A stretch of DNA of 25,101 bases from Lachnospiraceae bacterium (GTDB lineage Bacteria; Bacillota; Clostridia; Lachnospirales; Lachnospiraceae), in assembly GCA_900753305.1 (NCBI GenBank), contig CAADYR010000169.1, positions 1-25,101 on the forward strand, written 5' to 3'. Below are positions 1-6,795 of the stretch, piece by piece; position 1 is the first letter of the stretch; each line of letters begins with the position of its first letter. A program made the translations under genes and the position numbers. The notes beneath the pieces are model-generated. The model was given only the letters and a program-made list of their open reading frames with translations, was not told where the DNA came from and did no database searches.

Positions 1-96
1 AAATACAGCGCCTAAGTACTGACGGCTGCACAGTGTCTGTTTATGCATTTGTTAAATCTGTACAATTCTGTATTCATAATATTGTGTTTCACAAAT
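1..96 (+). repeat. Left copy of a ~96-bp inverted repeat, just upstream of pgeF
   Basis: This stretch matches the reverse complement of 24989-25084 with only two differences (positions 69 and 91), and the match stops abruptly after position 96. It may continue beyond the left edge. It is noncoding and ends about 20 bases before the pgeF ribosome site, so any promoter for pgeF probably lies in it. A weak candidate is TTGTTA at 49-54 with TATTCA or CATAAT at 71-80. The repeat and its extent are seen directly; the promoter role is inferred. Confidence 0.9.
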
Positions 97-136
97 ATTT
101 AACGGGTTTTATTTTAAAAAGGAGATAGATAAAGAT

Positions 137-1051
137 TTGAATATAATAAGAAAAGGGCAATTGAATACTTGTAATATAAAGAAAAGTATGATTTCTGACA
201 TGCCTGTCACTTATATTACATTTGACAATCTGGATAAGACGGGGATTGTCAGGCAGGCATTTTCTACCAGATTGGGAGGTGTGAGCCAGGGAGAGTTTAC
301 TTCCATGAATCTGAGTTTTGCACGTAATGATGATCCGGCGGCGGTTATGGAGAATTATCGCAGATTTACAGCTATTATAGATTGTACGCCTGATGATGTT
401 GTGGCATCGCATCAGACACATACGACCAATGTGCGCAAGGTAAGCAGTGCCGATAAGGGAAAGGGTGTTACGAAAGAAAAAGATTATTCTGATATAGATG
501 GACTGATCACAGATGAATCCGGTGTTTTATTAGCCTGTTTCTTTGCCGACTGTGTACCGCTTTATTTTGTAGATCCTGTGCATCATGCAATAGGGCTGGC
601 ACATTCCGGCTGGAGAGGAACTGTTGATAGAATGGGACAGGTGACACTGAATGCCATGAGCCGTGCATTTGGAACCAGACCGGAAGATGTGCAGGCTGCA
701 ATAGGACCTTCTATTTGTCAGAGCTGCTATGAAGTAAGTGAAGAAGTTGCTGTGGCTTTTTCACAGCAGTTTACACCAGATGAACAGCTTGCAGAGGAGT
801 ATCTAGGGCGTTATCAGCAGATAATCACTCAGACAGATATCAATAACTGTCTTTTGCAGGATAAGGGCAATGGTAAATATCAGCTTGATCTATGGTATGC
901 CAATTATTGTGTTATGCGCGAAGCAGGAATACCAGAGGCACAGATCGAGGTTACGGATATTTGTACCTGCTGCAATCCGCAATTTCTGTTCAGCCATAGA
1001 GCCAGTCATGGCAGAAGAGGTAATCTGGGGGCTTTTCTGATGTTAAAATAA
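137..1051 (+). CDS. pgeF: Peptidoglycan editing factor PgeF (YfiH/DUF152, laccase-domain family)
   Basis: 304 aa, close to the family length. PgeF proteins are cytoplasmic zinc enzymes; in E. coli the protein removes muropeptide precursors carrying serine instead of alanine, and relatives (including human FAMIN) act on purine nucleosides. The family's metal ligands are visible as His92 and His95 (SHQTH), Cys139 (FADCVP) and His156 (LAHSGWRGT). The C-terminus has the usual CTCCNP and FSHR segments. I chose the TTG at 137 because a strong AAAAAGGAG lies at 116-124. The first ATG in frame (188) has only a weak site and would remove about 17 residues before the conserved start of the fold. It appears monocistronic: repeat copy upstream, terminator downstream. 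Confidence 0.9.
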   Translation: MNIIRKGQLNTCNIKKSMISDMPVTYITFDNLDKTGIVRQAFSTRLGGVSQGEFTSMNLSFARNDDPAAVMENYRRFTAIIDCTPDDVVASHQTHTTNVRKVSSADKGKGVTKEKDYSDIDGLITDESGVLLACFFADCVPLYFVDPVHHAIGLAHSGWRGTVDRMGQVTLNAMSRAFGTRPEDVQAAIGPSICQSCYEVSEEVAVAFSQQFTPDEQLAEEYLGRYQQIITQTDINNCLLQDKGNGKYQLDLWYANYCVMREAGIPEAQIEVTDICTCCNPQFLFSHRASHGRRGNLGAFLMLK

Positions 1052-1074
1052 AATAAATCATTTCGTATTTTTAT

Positions 1075-1113
1075 GTCAAGTTACAGAGTAAAATCTGCAG
1101 CTTGGCTTTTTTT
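1075..1113 (+). terminator. Rho-independent terminator after pgeF
   Basis: A 13-bp stem (GTCAAGTTACAGA with TCTGCAGCTTGGC, one mismatch and two G-U pairs) is followed directly by seven T. It lies 24 bases after the pgeF stop. Confidence 0.75.
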
Positions 1114-1249
1114 ATTTCTCGAGTCAAAAAATGAAGAAAAATTAAGGATTAATGCGTTATTTATTAATGTAGAATTAAACGCGCGTTGAATTTCTGTTTA
1201 TTTTTGGATGTTAAGGTATAGTAAACAAACAGGAAGAAGAGGAATGAGA

Positions 1250-1697
1250 ATGAATACAAATAAAATACAGAAATTATTGACGATAGTAGTGCCATGTTAT
1301 AACTCGGAGGATTATATGAAAAGATGTCTGGATTCTCTGGTGCGTGGTGGAGACAAAGTAGAGGTTATCGTTGTAGACGATGGTTCAACGGATACAACGG
1401 GCAAGATCGCAGATCAGTATACTACGAACAACAGTAGCATTGTTAAGGTAATACATAAAGAAAATGGTGGCCATGGATCAGGGTGTCAAGCAGGCCATGA
1501 GATATGAAAATGTCTTTCCGAAAGGTCGTATGTGCAATTGGAATCAGATTAAAAATTTCCGACCATCTCAATATCTTGTGATGCATGCACTGGTCTTTCG
1601 TACTGATATCCTCAGAAAAGCAGAAATCAGACTGCCGGAACATACATTTTATGTTGATAATATATTTGCTTATGAGCCTTTACCATATTTGGAGTAA
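1250..1697 (+). pseudogene. Decayed family 2 glycosyltransferase
   Basis: The first part reads as a normal GT2 N-terminus: LTIVVPCYNSEDYMKRCLDS, then VEVIVVDDGSTD, then HKENGGHGSG near 1465-1485. The frame then changes and the product resumes as ENVFPKGRMCNWNQIKNF followed by a block ending HTFYVDNIFAYEPLPY, which resembles the later part of GT2 proteins common in Lachnospiraceae. The stretch between, which should carry the DSDDW metal-binding motif (about 60 residues in relatives), is missing. The frame ends at a stop at 1695-1697 and the usual C-terminal half is absent. It therefore combines an internal deletion, a frameshift and truncation. The start at 1250 follows GAGGA at 1239-1243; the ATG at 1244 is an alternative. 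A catalytically active product is very unlikely. Confidence 0.8.
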
Positions 1698-2217
1698 TGG
1701 TGCTTACCTTTTACACTTTCTTCTATCAGCAAAATCTATTACAGATACTGGCAGCAGTCAGACAAATACGGATAAGCTATGCAGTCACTGCTTTTCTGTT
1801 AGGTATTTTGTTCATATGCCTTGAGGGAAGTATGATCTGGTATCTGTTGCATGGATTAGGCAGTTCATGCAGCCTGCCAAAATGTATTATACCGCAGACA
1901 GTACAGTCGTGCTGATGACCGTTGCTCTTGCGTATAAACTGGTACTGGTTCTGATTGGCATTGAAATTATGGTTTTCTGGCATAACTCATTACGTTCGTA
2001 TCTTGGACATTATTATTTCCTGTATCTTATAGGCATCGGACTGAATATACTGTTGGTTATGGTGATCGGTGCTGTTATGTTATGTCCTGAAATAATCAGG
2101 CATATTGCTCTGACCATCGATAATCTGCTGGTACGCTTTGAAATTTTAAAGGCAAATACAACCAGACTGGGGCAGGTAGAGCAGTTTATTGAAAATTATC
2201 GCTGTGCAGGGCAATGA
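1697..2217 (+). pseudogene. Frameshifted remnant of a multi-pass membrane protein
   Basis: Two frames together look like one membrane protein. The first (about 1697-1860) gives RQIRISYAVTAFLLGILF and further hydrophobic sequence up to SMIWYLLHGL. The second (about 1867-2217) gives hydrophobic segments around VVLMTVALAYKLVLVLIGI and YFLYLIGIGLNILLVMVI, then a soluble tail ending VEQFIENYRCAGQ. The frame change falls near 1860-1870. No ribosome site precedes either part. I do not recognise the intact family. It directly follows the broken glycosyltransferase, so the whole 1.25-2.2 kb block appears to be decaying. A rearrangement joining two unrelated fragments is also possible. Confidence 0.6.
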
Positions 2218-2294
2218 ATTTCTATGTTTTACTTATTATTTCAATGTTTGTGGCAATATGGAGACATTCAACACAATTTCGTTCAACTTGGGTG

Positions 2295-2323
2295 TTGACA
2301 AACAAAAAATAGAACGTTATAAT
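2295..2323 (+). promoter_or_regulatory. Consensus sigma-A promoter of the tyrS T-box transcript
   Basis: TTGACA at 2295-2300, a 17-base spacer and TATAAT at 2318-2323: a perfect match to the housekeeping consensus at optimal spacing. Transcription would start near 2330, just before the T-box fold. Confidence 0.92.
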
Positions 2324-2339
2324 CACATTTATTGAAAGG

Positions 2340-2617
2340 CAATGAAAAGAATAAGTAGCATATATCAGATACTTACAGAAAGCAGCCGGTTGATGAGAGG
2401 CGCAAGTGAACATATATGTGAATACCTCTTGGAGCTGCACACCGAAATGCATGTCAGAGTAGGCTGTGACGGGCACCCGCACGTTAGAGTGGGAGAGTAT
2501 CATTCTGATAGGGAATCGTACTTACTAAGGCATAAGGTGTGAGCTTTATGTGAATAAAGGTGGTAACACGGGTTTAACCTCGTCCTTTGTTTTATACAGG
2601 GAACGAGGATTTTTTTA
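2340..2617 (+). promoter_or_regulatory. Tyrosine-specific T-box riboswitch controlling tyrS
   Basis: T-box leaders sense uncharged tRNA and let transcription continue only when the amino acid is scarce. Elements seen in order: an AGAAAGC segment near 2378 in the AGAGAG position; the specifier context GTGAA-TAC followed by CTCTTGGAGC, with the Tyr codon TAC at 2423-2425; an AGTA motif near 2458; and the T-box sequence AAGGTGGTAACACGGG at 2557-2572. In the T-box sequence, TGGT at 2561-2564 can pair with the ACCA end of tRNA-Tyr. A terminator hairpin follows (CCTCGT 2578-2583 with ACGAGG 2603-2608, then T-rich), and its 5' arm would also serve the antiterminator. Specifier and downstream gene agree. 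Confidence 0.95.
2578..2617 (+). terminator. Regulated terminator of the tyrS T-box
   Basis: CCTCGT and ACGAGG form the stem, extended inward by CC/GG pairs, followed by ATTTTTTTA. It should form when charged tRNA-Tyr is bound and be replaced by the antiterminator when uncharged tRNA pairs with the T-box sequence. Confidence 0.85.
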
Positions 2618-2708
2618 TTCTTTTCCCTGACGTCCCCTGAATTTCCATAGCACTGTAGGAAAGACAGGGAAGTGTGAAAAAGACAGTGCAGAAGAGGAAG
2701 GTAAGAAA

Positions 2709-3932
2709 ATGACAGTTTATGATGAACTCGTGGCGCGTGGATTGATCGCACAGGTCACAGACGAAGAAGAAATCAAAGAATTAATCAACAATGGAAAGGC
2801 AACCTTTTACATCGGTTTTGATCCTACGGCAGACAGCCTTCATGTAGGACATTTCATGGCTCTGTGCCTGATGAAGCGTTTACAGATGGCTGGGAATAAG
2901 CCCATTGCACTGATCGGTGGCGGTACAGGTATGGTTGGTGATCCATCAGGCAAGACAGATATGCGTAAGATGCTGACCAAAGAAGATATTCAGCATAACT
3001 GTGACTGTTTTAAGAAGCAGATGAGCCGTTTCATCGATTTCGGTGAAGGCAAGGCATTAATGGTCAACAATGCTGACTGGCTTCTGAACCTGAACTATGT
3101 AGAACTGTTACGTGAAGTTGGTGCTCATTTCTCTGTTAACCGTATGTTAACTGCTGAGTGCTACAAACAGCGTATGGATAGAGGTTTAAGTTTCCTGGAG
3201 TTTAACTATATGATCATGCAGAGCTACGACTTCTACACCCTTTTCCAGAAATATGGCTGTAACATGCAGTTCGGTGGTGATGATCAGTGGAGTAACATGT
3301 TGGGTGGTACAGAACTGATCCGCCGTAAATTAGGCAAGGATGCATACGCTATGACAATTAATCTTCTGCTTAATTCAGAAGGTAAGAAGATGGGTAAGAC
3401 AGAGTCTGGTGCAGTATGGCTTGATCCTGATAAAACATCTCCTTACGAATTTTTCCAGTACTGGAGAAACGTGGCTGATGCTGATGTTATCAAGTGCATG
3501 AAGATGCTGACTTTCCTGCCATTAGAAGAGATTCAGGCTATGGAAAGCTGGGAAGGCAGCCAGTTAAATAAGGCGAAGGAAATCCTTGCATTTGAATTAA
3601 CAAAGTTAGTACATGGAGAAGAAGAAGCCCAGAAAGCCAAAGAAGCATCTGCTGCATTATTTGCAGGAAACGGCAATCATGAGAATATGCCTACAACTGC
3701 ATTGACCGAAGAGGATTTCACAGATGGCAGCATTGACATTATGTCCGTTCTTGTAAAGGCAGGCATGACAACATCCCGTTCCGAAGCTAGAAGAGCTGTA
3801 GAGCAGGGCGGTGTCACTGTAAATGGTGAGAAAGTTACAGATATCAAGACAACTTATGAAAAAGCCGTATTTGGTGATGAATTTGTGATCAAGAAGGGAA
3901 AGAAGAGCTTCCAGAAGATTACGTTAGCTTAA
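2709..3932 (+). CDS. tyrS: Tyrosyl-tRNA synthetase
   Basis: 407 aa, normal for bacterial TyrRS. It charges tRNA-Tyr with tyrosine in the cytoplasm. Class I signatures are visible: the HIGH-type HVGH at residues 45-48 (after YIGFDPTADSL) and the KMSKS-type KMGKT at 227-231. The middle carries the tyrosine and acceptor-binding stretches YMIMQSYDFYTLF and FGGDDQWSNM. The last ~65 residues form an S4-like RNA-binding domain (ARRAVEQGGVTVNGEKV). The ATG at 2709 follows GAGGAAGGTAAGAAA with good spacing. It stands alone, with a T-box leader in front and a bidirectional terminator behind, so expression should follow tyrosine starvation. Confidence 0.97.
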   Translation: MTVYDELVARGLIAQVTDEEEIKELINNGKATFYIGFDPTADSLHVGHFMALCLMKRLQMAGNKPIALIGGGTGMVGDPSGKTDMRKMLTKEDIQHNCDCFKKQMSRFIDFGEGKALMVNNADWLLNLNYVELLREVGAHFSVNRMLTAECYKQRMDRGLSFLEFNYMIMQSYDFYTLFQKYGCNMQFGGDDQWSNMLGGTELIRRKLGKDAYAMTINLLLNSEGKKMGKTESGAVWLDPDKTSPYEFFQYWRNVADADVIKCMKMLTFLPLEEIQAMESWEGSQLNKAKEILAFELTKLVHGEEEAQKAKEASAALFAGNGNHENMPTTALTEEDFTDGSIDIMSVLVKAGMTTSRSEARRAVEQGGVTVNGEKVTDIKTTYEKAVFGDEFVIKKGKKSFQKITLA

Positions 3933-3946
3933 CGTAAACAGTATGA

Positions 3947-3987
3947 AAAAATCCAACCACCTGAAACTTACAAGTGGTTGGATTTTT
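3947..3987. terminator. Bidirectional terminator between tyrS and prs
   Basis: TCCAACCAC and GTGGTTGGA form a 9-bp stem around a 13-base loop. It is flanked by AAAAA on the left and TTTTT on the right, so it can stop transcription in both directions between these convergent genes. Confidence 0.93.
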
Positions 3988-3990
3988 ATT

Positions 3991-5163
3991 TTATTTATCG
4001 TTATACAGTGTTAATATCTTCTGAATCTTTTCTGTAGGAGTCAGTACATTTTCCATAGATAAGTCATGATTCATGAAATCAATGATAGATGCAAGGAACT
4101 TGCTCATATCAGCTTCCAGATAATATGGCTTTGTCAGCAGTTCAGGAGGACGATAGCAGAGGTTGGTAGTTATGACTCTGTCAAAGATACCATCCGCATA
4201 TGCCTTGTCAAATGCATCCATACCATTCGTAAACAGACCAAAAGTAGTACAGATAAATACACGACCGGCGCCCATTTTCTTGAGCTGTCTGGAAGTATCG
4301 ATCATACTGTCACCGGAGGAAATCATATCATCAATGATAATGATGTCCTTACCTGTAATATCATTGCCAAGGAATTCATGAGCAACAATAGGATTCTTGC
4401 CATTTACGATTGTAGAGTAGTCACGACGCTTATAGAACATACCTGTATCAGCACCAAGTACACTTGAAAAGTAGATAGCACGGTCAAGAGCACCTTCATC
4501 AGGTGAGATCACGATAATGTGATCTTTATCCATGACCAGATCCTTCTCTGCACCAAGAAGTGCACGGGCAAACTGGTAATGGGCTGTGAAATTATCAAAA
4601 CCTGTCAGAGGAGCAGCATTCTGGATTCTGGGATCATGAGCATCAAAGGTAATAAAATTCGATACGCCCATTTCACTCAATTCTTCGAATGCAAAAGCAC
4701 AGTCAAGAGATTCTCGTCCTGTTCTTCTATGCTGACGCCCTTCGTAAAGGAAAGGCATAATGACATTGATTCGGTGTGCTTTGCCATTAGCGGCGGCAAT
4801 GACACGTTTTAATTCCTGATAATGATTGTCAGGAGACATATGGTTCTCATATCCGTTCATATTGTAAGTAAGGCTGTGATTGCATACGTCAACAATGATG
4901 AATAAATCTTTACCACGTACGGTTTCGTTCAGGACTGCTTTACCTTCACCGCTGTTGAAACGGGGAGCAGTAAAGTCCAACTGATAATTTTTCTCTGAAT
5001 ATCCCTGAAAGGCAGGATCTTCAACATATTTGTTATGAACGTTGCTACGGAATTCAACCAGATAGTCATTGACTTTGTTACCAAGGTCAGCAGCACTTTG
5101 TAATGTAACAAGCTTCAGCGGCGCTACCGGCATGGCATTTTCCAACTCATGTAAATTTGGCAT
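3991..5163 (-). CDS. prs: Ribose-phosphate pyrophosphokinase (PRPP synthase), long variant
   Basis: 390 aa, about 70 longer than classical bacterial Prs. It makes PRPP from ribose 5-phosphate and ATP for purine, pyrimidine, His and Trp synthesis. Seen: MPFLYEGRQHRRTGRES where classical enzymes have the PYARQDRK-type loop, FDAHDPRIQ near the metal site, SPDEGALDRA, and a PRPP-loop sequence IIIDDMISSGDS about 115 residues before the end (classical form DDMIDTAGT). An N-terminal extension of about 60 residues precedes the fold. The start is set by GGAGG at 5170-5174 (minus strand). It is monocistronic, with its own promoter and a palindrome in the leader. The unusual loop sequences suggest a lineage-specific subfamily; whether ADP/phosphate regulation is retained cannot be read from the sequence. 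Confidence 0.9.
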   Translation of the reverse strand: MPNLHELENAMPVAPLKLVTLQSAADLGNKVNDYLVEFRSNVHNKYVEDPAFQGYSEKNYQLDFTAPRFNSGEGKAVLNETVRGKDLFIIVDVCNHSLTYNMNGYENHMSPDNHYQELKRVIAAANGKAHRINVIMPFLYEGRQHRRTGRESLDCAFAFEELSEMGVSNFITFDAHDPRIQNAAPLTGFDNFTAHYQFARALLGAEKDLVMDKDHIIVISPDEGALDRAIYFSSVLGADTGMFYKRRDYSTIVNGKNPIVAHEFLGNDITGKDIIIIDDMISSGDSMIDTSRQLKKMGAGRVFICTTFGLFTNGMDAFDKAYADGIFDRVITTNLCYRPPELLTKPYYLEADMSKFLASIIDFMNHDLSMENVLTPTEKIQKILTLYNDK

Positions 5164-5178
5164 GATAAACCTCCAGAA

Positions 5179-5194
5179 ATAAGGGTACCCTTAT
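5179..5194. promoter_or_regulatory. 16-bp perfect palindrome in the prs leader
   Basis: ATAAGGGTACCCTTAT is a perfect palindrome between the predicted prs start point and its ribosome site (GGAGG at 5170-5174), five bases from the latter. It could be an operator, or an RNA hairpin affecting ribosome access. No specific regulator is recognised. Confidence 0.5.
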
Positions 5195-5230
5195 CATATA
5201 TTGTTATTTAGATATCACTAACTATATTAT

Positions 5231-5259
5231 TTTATATCATTCTGCTAGTGACACGTCAA
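5231..5259 (-). promoter_or_regulatory. Sigma-A promoter of prs
   Basis: On the minus strand TTGACG (plus positions 5254-5259), a 17-base spacer and TATAAA (5231-5236). The -35 overlaps the spacer of the divergent promoter at 5248-5276, so polymerase should not bind both at once. Confidence 0.75.
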
Positions 5260-5276
5260 GGAAATTCTAGTATGAT
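5248..5276 (+). promoter_or_regulatory. Sigma-A promoter of the DUF512-der-plsY-gpsA operon
   Basis: GTGACA at 5248-5253, a 17-base spacer and TATGAT at 5271-5276. Transcription would start near 5283, giving a leader of about 170 bases that contains the multi-hairpin element. Confidence 0.65.
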
Positions 5277-5285
5277 ATAAGCATG

Positions 5286-5425
5286 AGCAGTACCACAGCC
5301 AATAAGAACGGACATGGCTGCTTGCAGACATGGGCTGTTCTTTTGGGCGTGATAGGGCGAAGCCCGACAGCGAGGGAAAACGAAGTTTTTTCGAGCGTGC
5401 ACTGCGTAGTAAGCGTGCCACTGCC
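5286..5425. repeat. MITE-like multi-hairpin element in the leader of the der operon
   Basis: About 140 bases clearly richer in G+C than the flanks. Its ends form an imperfect inverted repeat (GCAGTACCAC near 5287, GTGCCACTGC near 5415). Inside are a long imperfect hairpin at 5304-5342 (AAGAAC with GTTCTT, CATGgCTGC with GCAGaCATG) followed by TTTT, the small hairpin GGGCGAAGCCC near 5354-5364, a GAAAAC-GAA-GTTTTTTC hairpin near 5375-5392, and a direct repeat AGCGTGC(C)ACTGC at 5394 and 5412. There is no open frame of note. It looks like a dispersed noncoding repeat, but it lies inside a predicted mRNA leader, so it may also affect expression. Confidence 0.6.
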
Positions 5426-5454
5426 CATAACTAAAATGATAGGAATTTAACAAA

Positions 5455-6780
5455 ATGAAGAAAATGAACGAACACATTGTTGAGAAGGTGCTTCCTGGCA
5501 GCATCGCAGAGGAGATGGAAATTACATCAGGTGACGCTCTTCTTGAAATCAATGGACATAAAATAGAAGATATTTTTGATTATCAATATTATACACAGGA
5601 TGAATATATAGAAATCCTTGTACGTAAACCATCAGGTGAAGAATGGCTTCTGGAAATCGACAAGGGCTATGATGAGGATCTGGGTGTTACATTTGAAAAT
5701 GGATTAATGGATGATTACAGATTCTGCCATAACAAATGTATTTTTTGTTTTATAGATCAGATGCCAAAGGGCATGAGAGAAACGCTGTATTTTAAAGATG
5801 ATGATTCCAGACTCTCTTTCCTGCAGGGCAATTATGTTACATTAACGAATATGTCAGATGAAGATGTGGACAGAATCATCCGCTATAATCTGTCACCGAT
5901 CAACGTATCTTTCCAGACGACCAATCCGGAACTTCGTTGCAGGATGCTTAACAACCGTTTCGCAGGACAGGCATTGGAGAAAGCATGGAAACTTGCAAAG
6001 GCGGGTATTATTATGAATGGTCAGATTGTACTGTGCAAGGGAGTAAATGACGGGGCAGAGCTTGACAGAAGTATCCGTGATCTGTCAGCGTATCTTCCCA
6101 ATCTGGAAAGTGTATCGGTGGTTCCTGTAGGGTTATCCAAGTACAGAGAAGGGCTGTATCCGCTCGAGCCTTTTACGAAAGAAGACGCCAGAGAAGTTCT
6201 TAGTATCATTCATGGCTGGCAGGATAAGATATATCCCGTACATGGCACACACTTTGTGCATGCCAGTGATGAATGGTATATTCTCGCTGACAAAGAACTT
6301 CCCACAGAGGAACATTATGACGGTTACCTGCAGTTGGAGAATGGCGTTGGTATGCTGAGACTTTTGTTGGATGAATTTGCCGAGGCTATGGAAGAAGATC
6401 GTATAAATGACAGAAAAGCAAGACCGAAACACATAACACTTGCTACCGGACGTCTCGCCTATCGTTTCATCAGGCAGATGGCACAGCAGATGGAAGAACG
6501 TTATGAGGGGTTGCAAATTGATGTCATTGCTATCCGGAATGACTTTTTCGGTGAAATGATCACAGTATCCGGACTTCTTACTGGGCAGGATATCATGGCA
6601 CAGTTAAAAGATAAAGATATGGGAGAAAAACTGCTTCTGCCACAGAATGTATTAAAAATCGGGGAGCCGGTTTTTCTGGATGATTATACACTTGACTACG
6701 TTGAAAAGGCTTTACAAGTTCGTATAGATATTGTAAAATCAAGCGGTCGGGATTTTATCGAAGCAATTTTATCAGATTAG
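5455..6780 (+). CDS. PDZ/radical SAM protein of the DUF512 family
   Basis: 441 aa, usual for the family. Residues ~1-75 form a PDZ-like domain (VLPGSIAEEMEITSGDALLEINGHKI). A radical-SAM-type cysteine cluster C91-x3-C95-x2-C98 (CHNKCIFCF) follows, expected to hold a 4Fe-4S cluster and bind S-adenosylmethionine. The C-terminal ~200 residues match the DUF512 region (IAIRNDFFGEMITVSGLLTGQDI). The family's substrate is not known to me. It very often sits beside der in Clostridia, as here (15 bases before der), suggesting a link to ribosome maturation or the cell envelope, though that is guilt by association. The start at 5455 follows AGGAA at 5441; the ATG at 5464 is also possible. Confidence 0.88.
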   Translation: MKKMNEHIVEKVLPGSIAEEMEITSGDALLEINGHKIEDIFDYQYYTQDEYIEILVRKPSGEEWLLEIDKGYDEDLGVTFENGLMDDYRFCHNKCIFCFIDQMPKGMRETLYFKDDDSRLSFLQGNYVTLTNMSDEDVDRIIRYNLSPINVSFQTTNPELRCRMLNNRFAGQALEKAWKLAKAGIIMNGQIVLCKGVNDGAELDRSIRDLSAYLPNLESVSVVPVGLSKYREGLYPLEPFTKEDAREVLSIIHGWQDKIYPVHGTHFVHASDEWYILADKELPTEEHYDGYLQLENGVGMLRLLLDEFAEAMEEDRINDRKARPKHITLATGRLAYRFIRQMAQQMEERYEGLQIDVIAIRNDFFGEMITVSGLLTGQDIMAQLKDKDMGEKLLLPQNVLKIGEPVFLDDYTLDYVEKALQVRIDIVKSSGRDFIEAILSD

Positions 6781-6795
6781 AAATGGAGCGAAAAA

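Noticed and set aside
4066..4467. 133-codon plus-strand frame inside prs
   Set aside because: It is antisense to a well-conserved enzyme, with no family resemblance or ribosome site.
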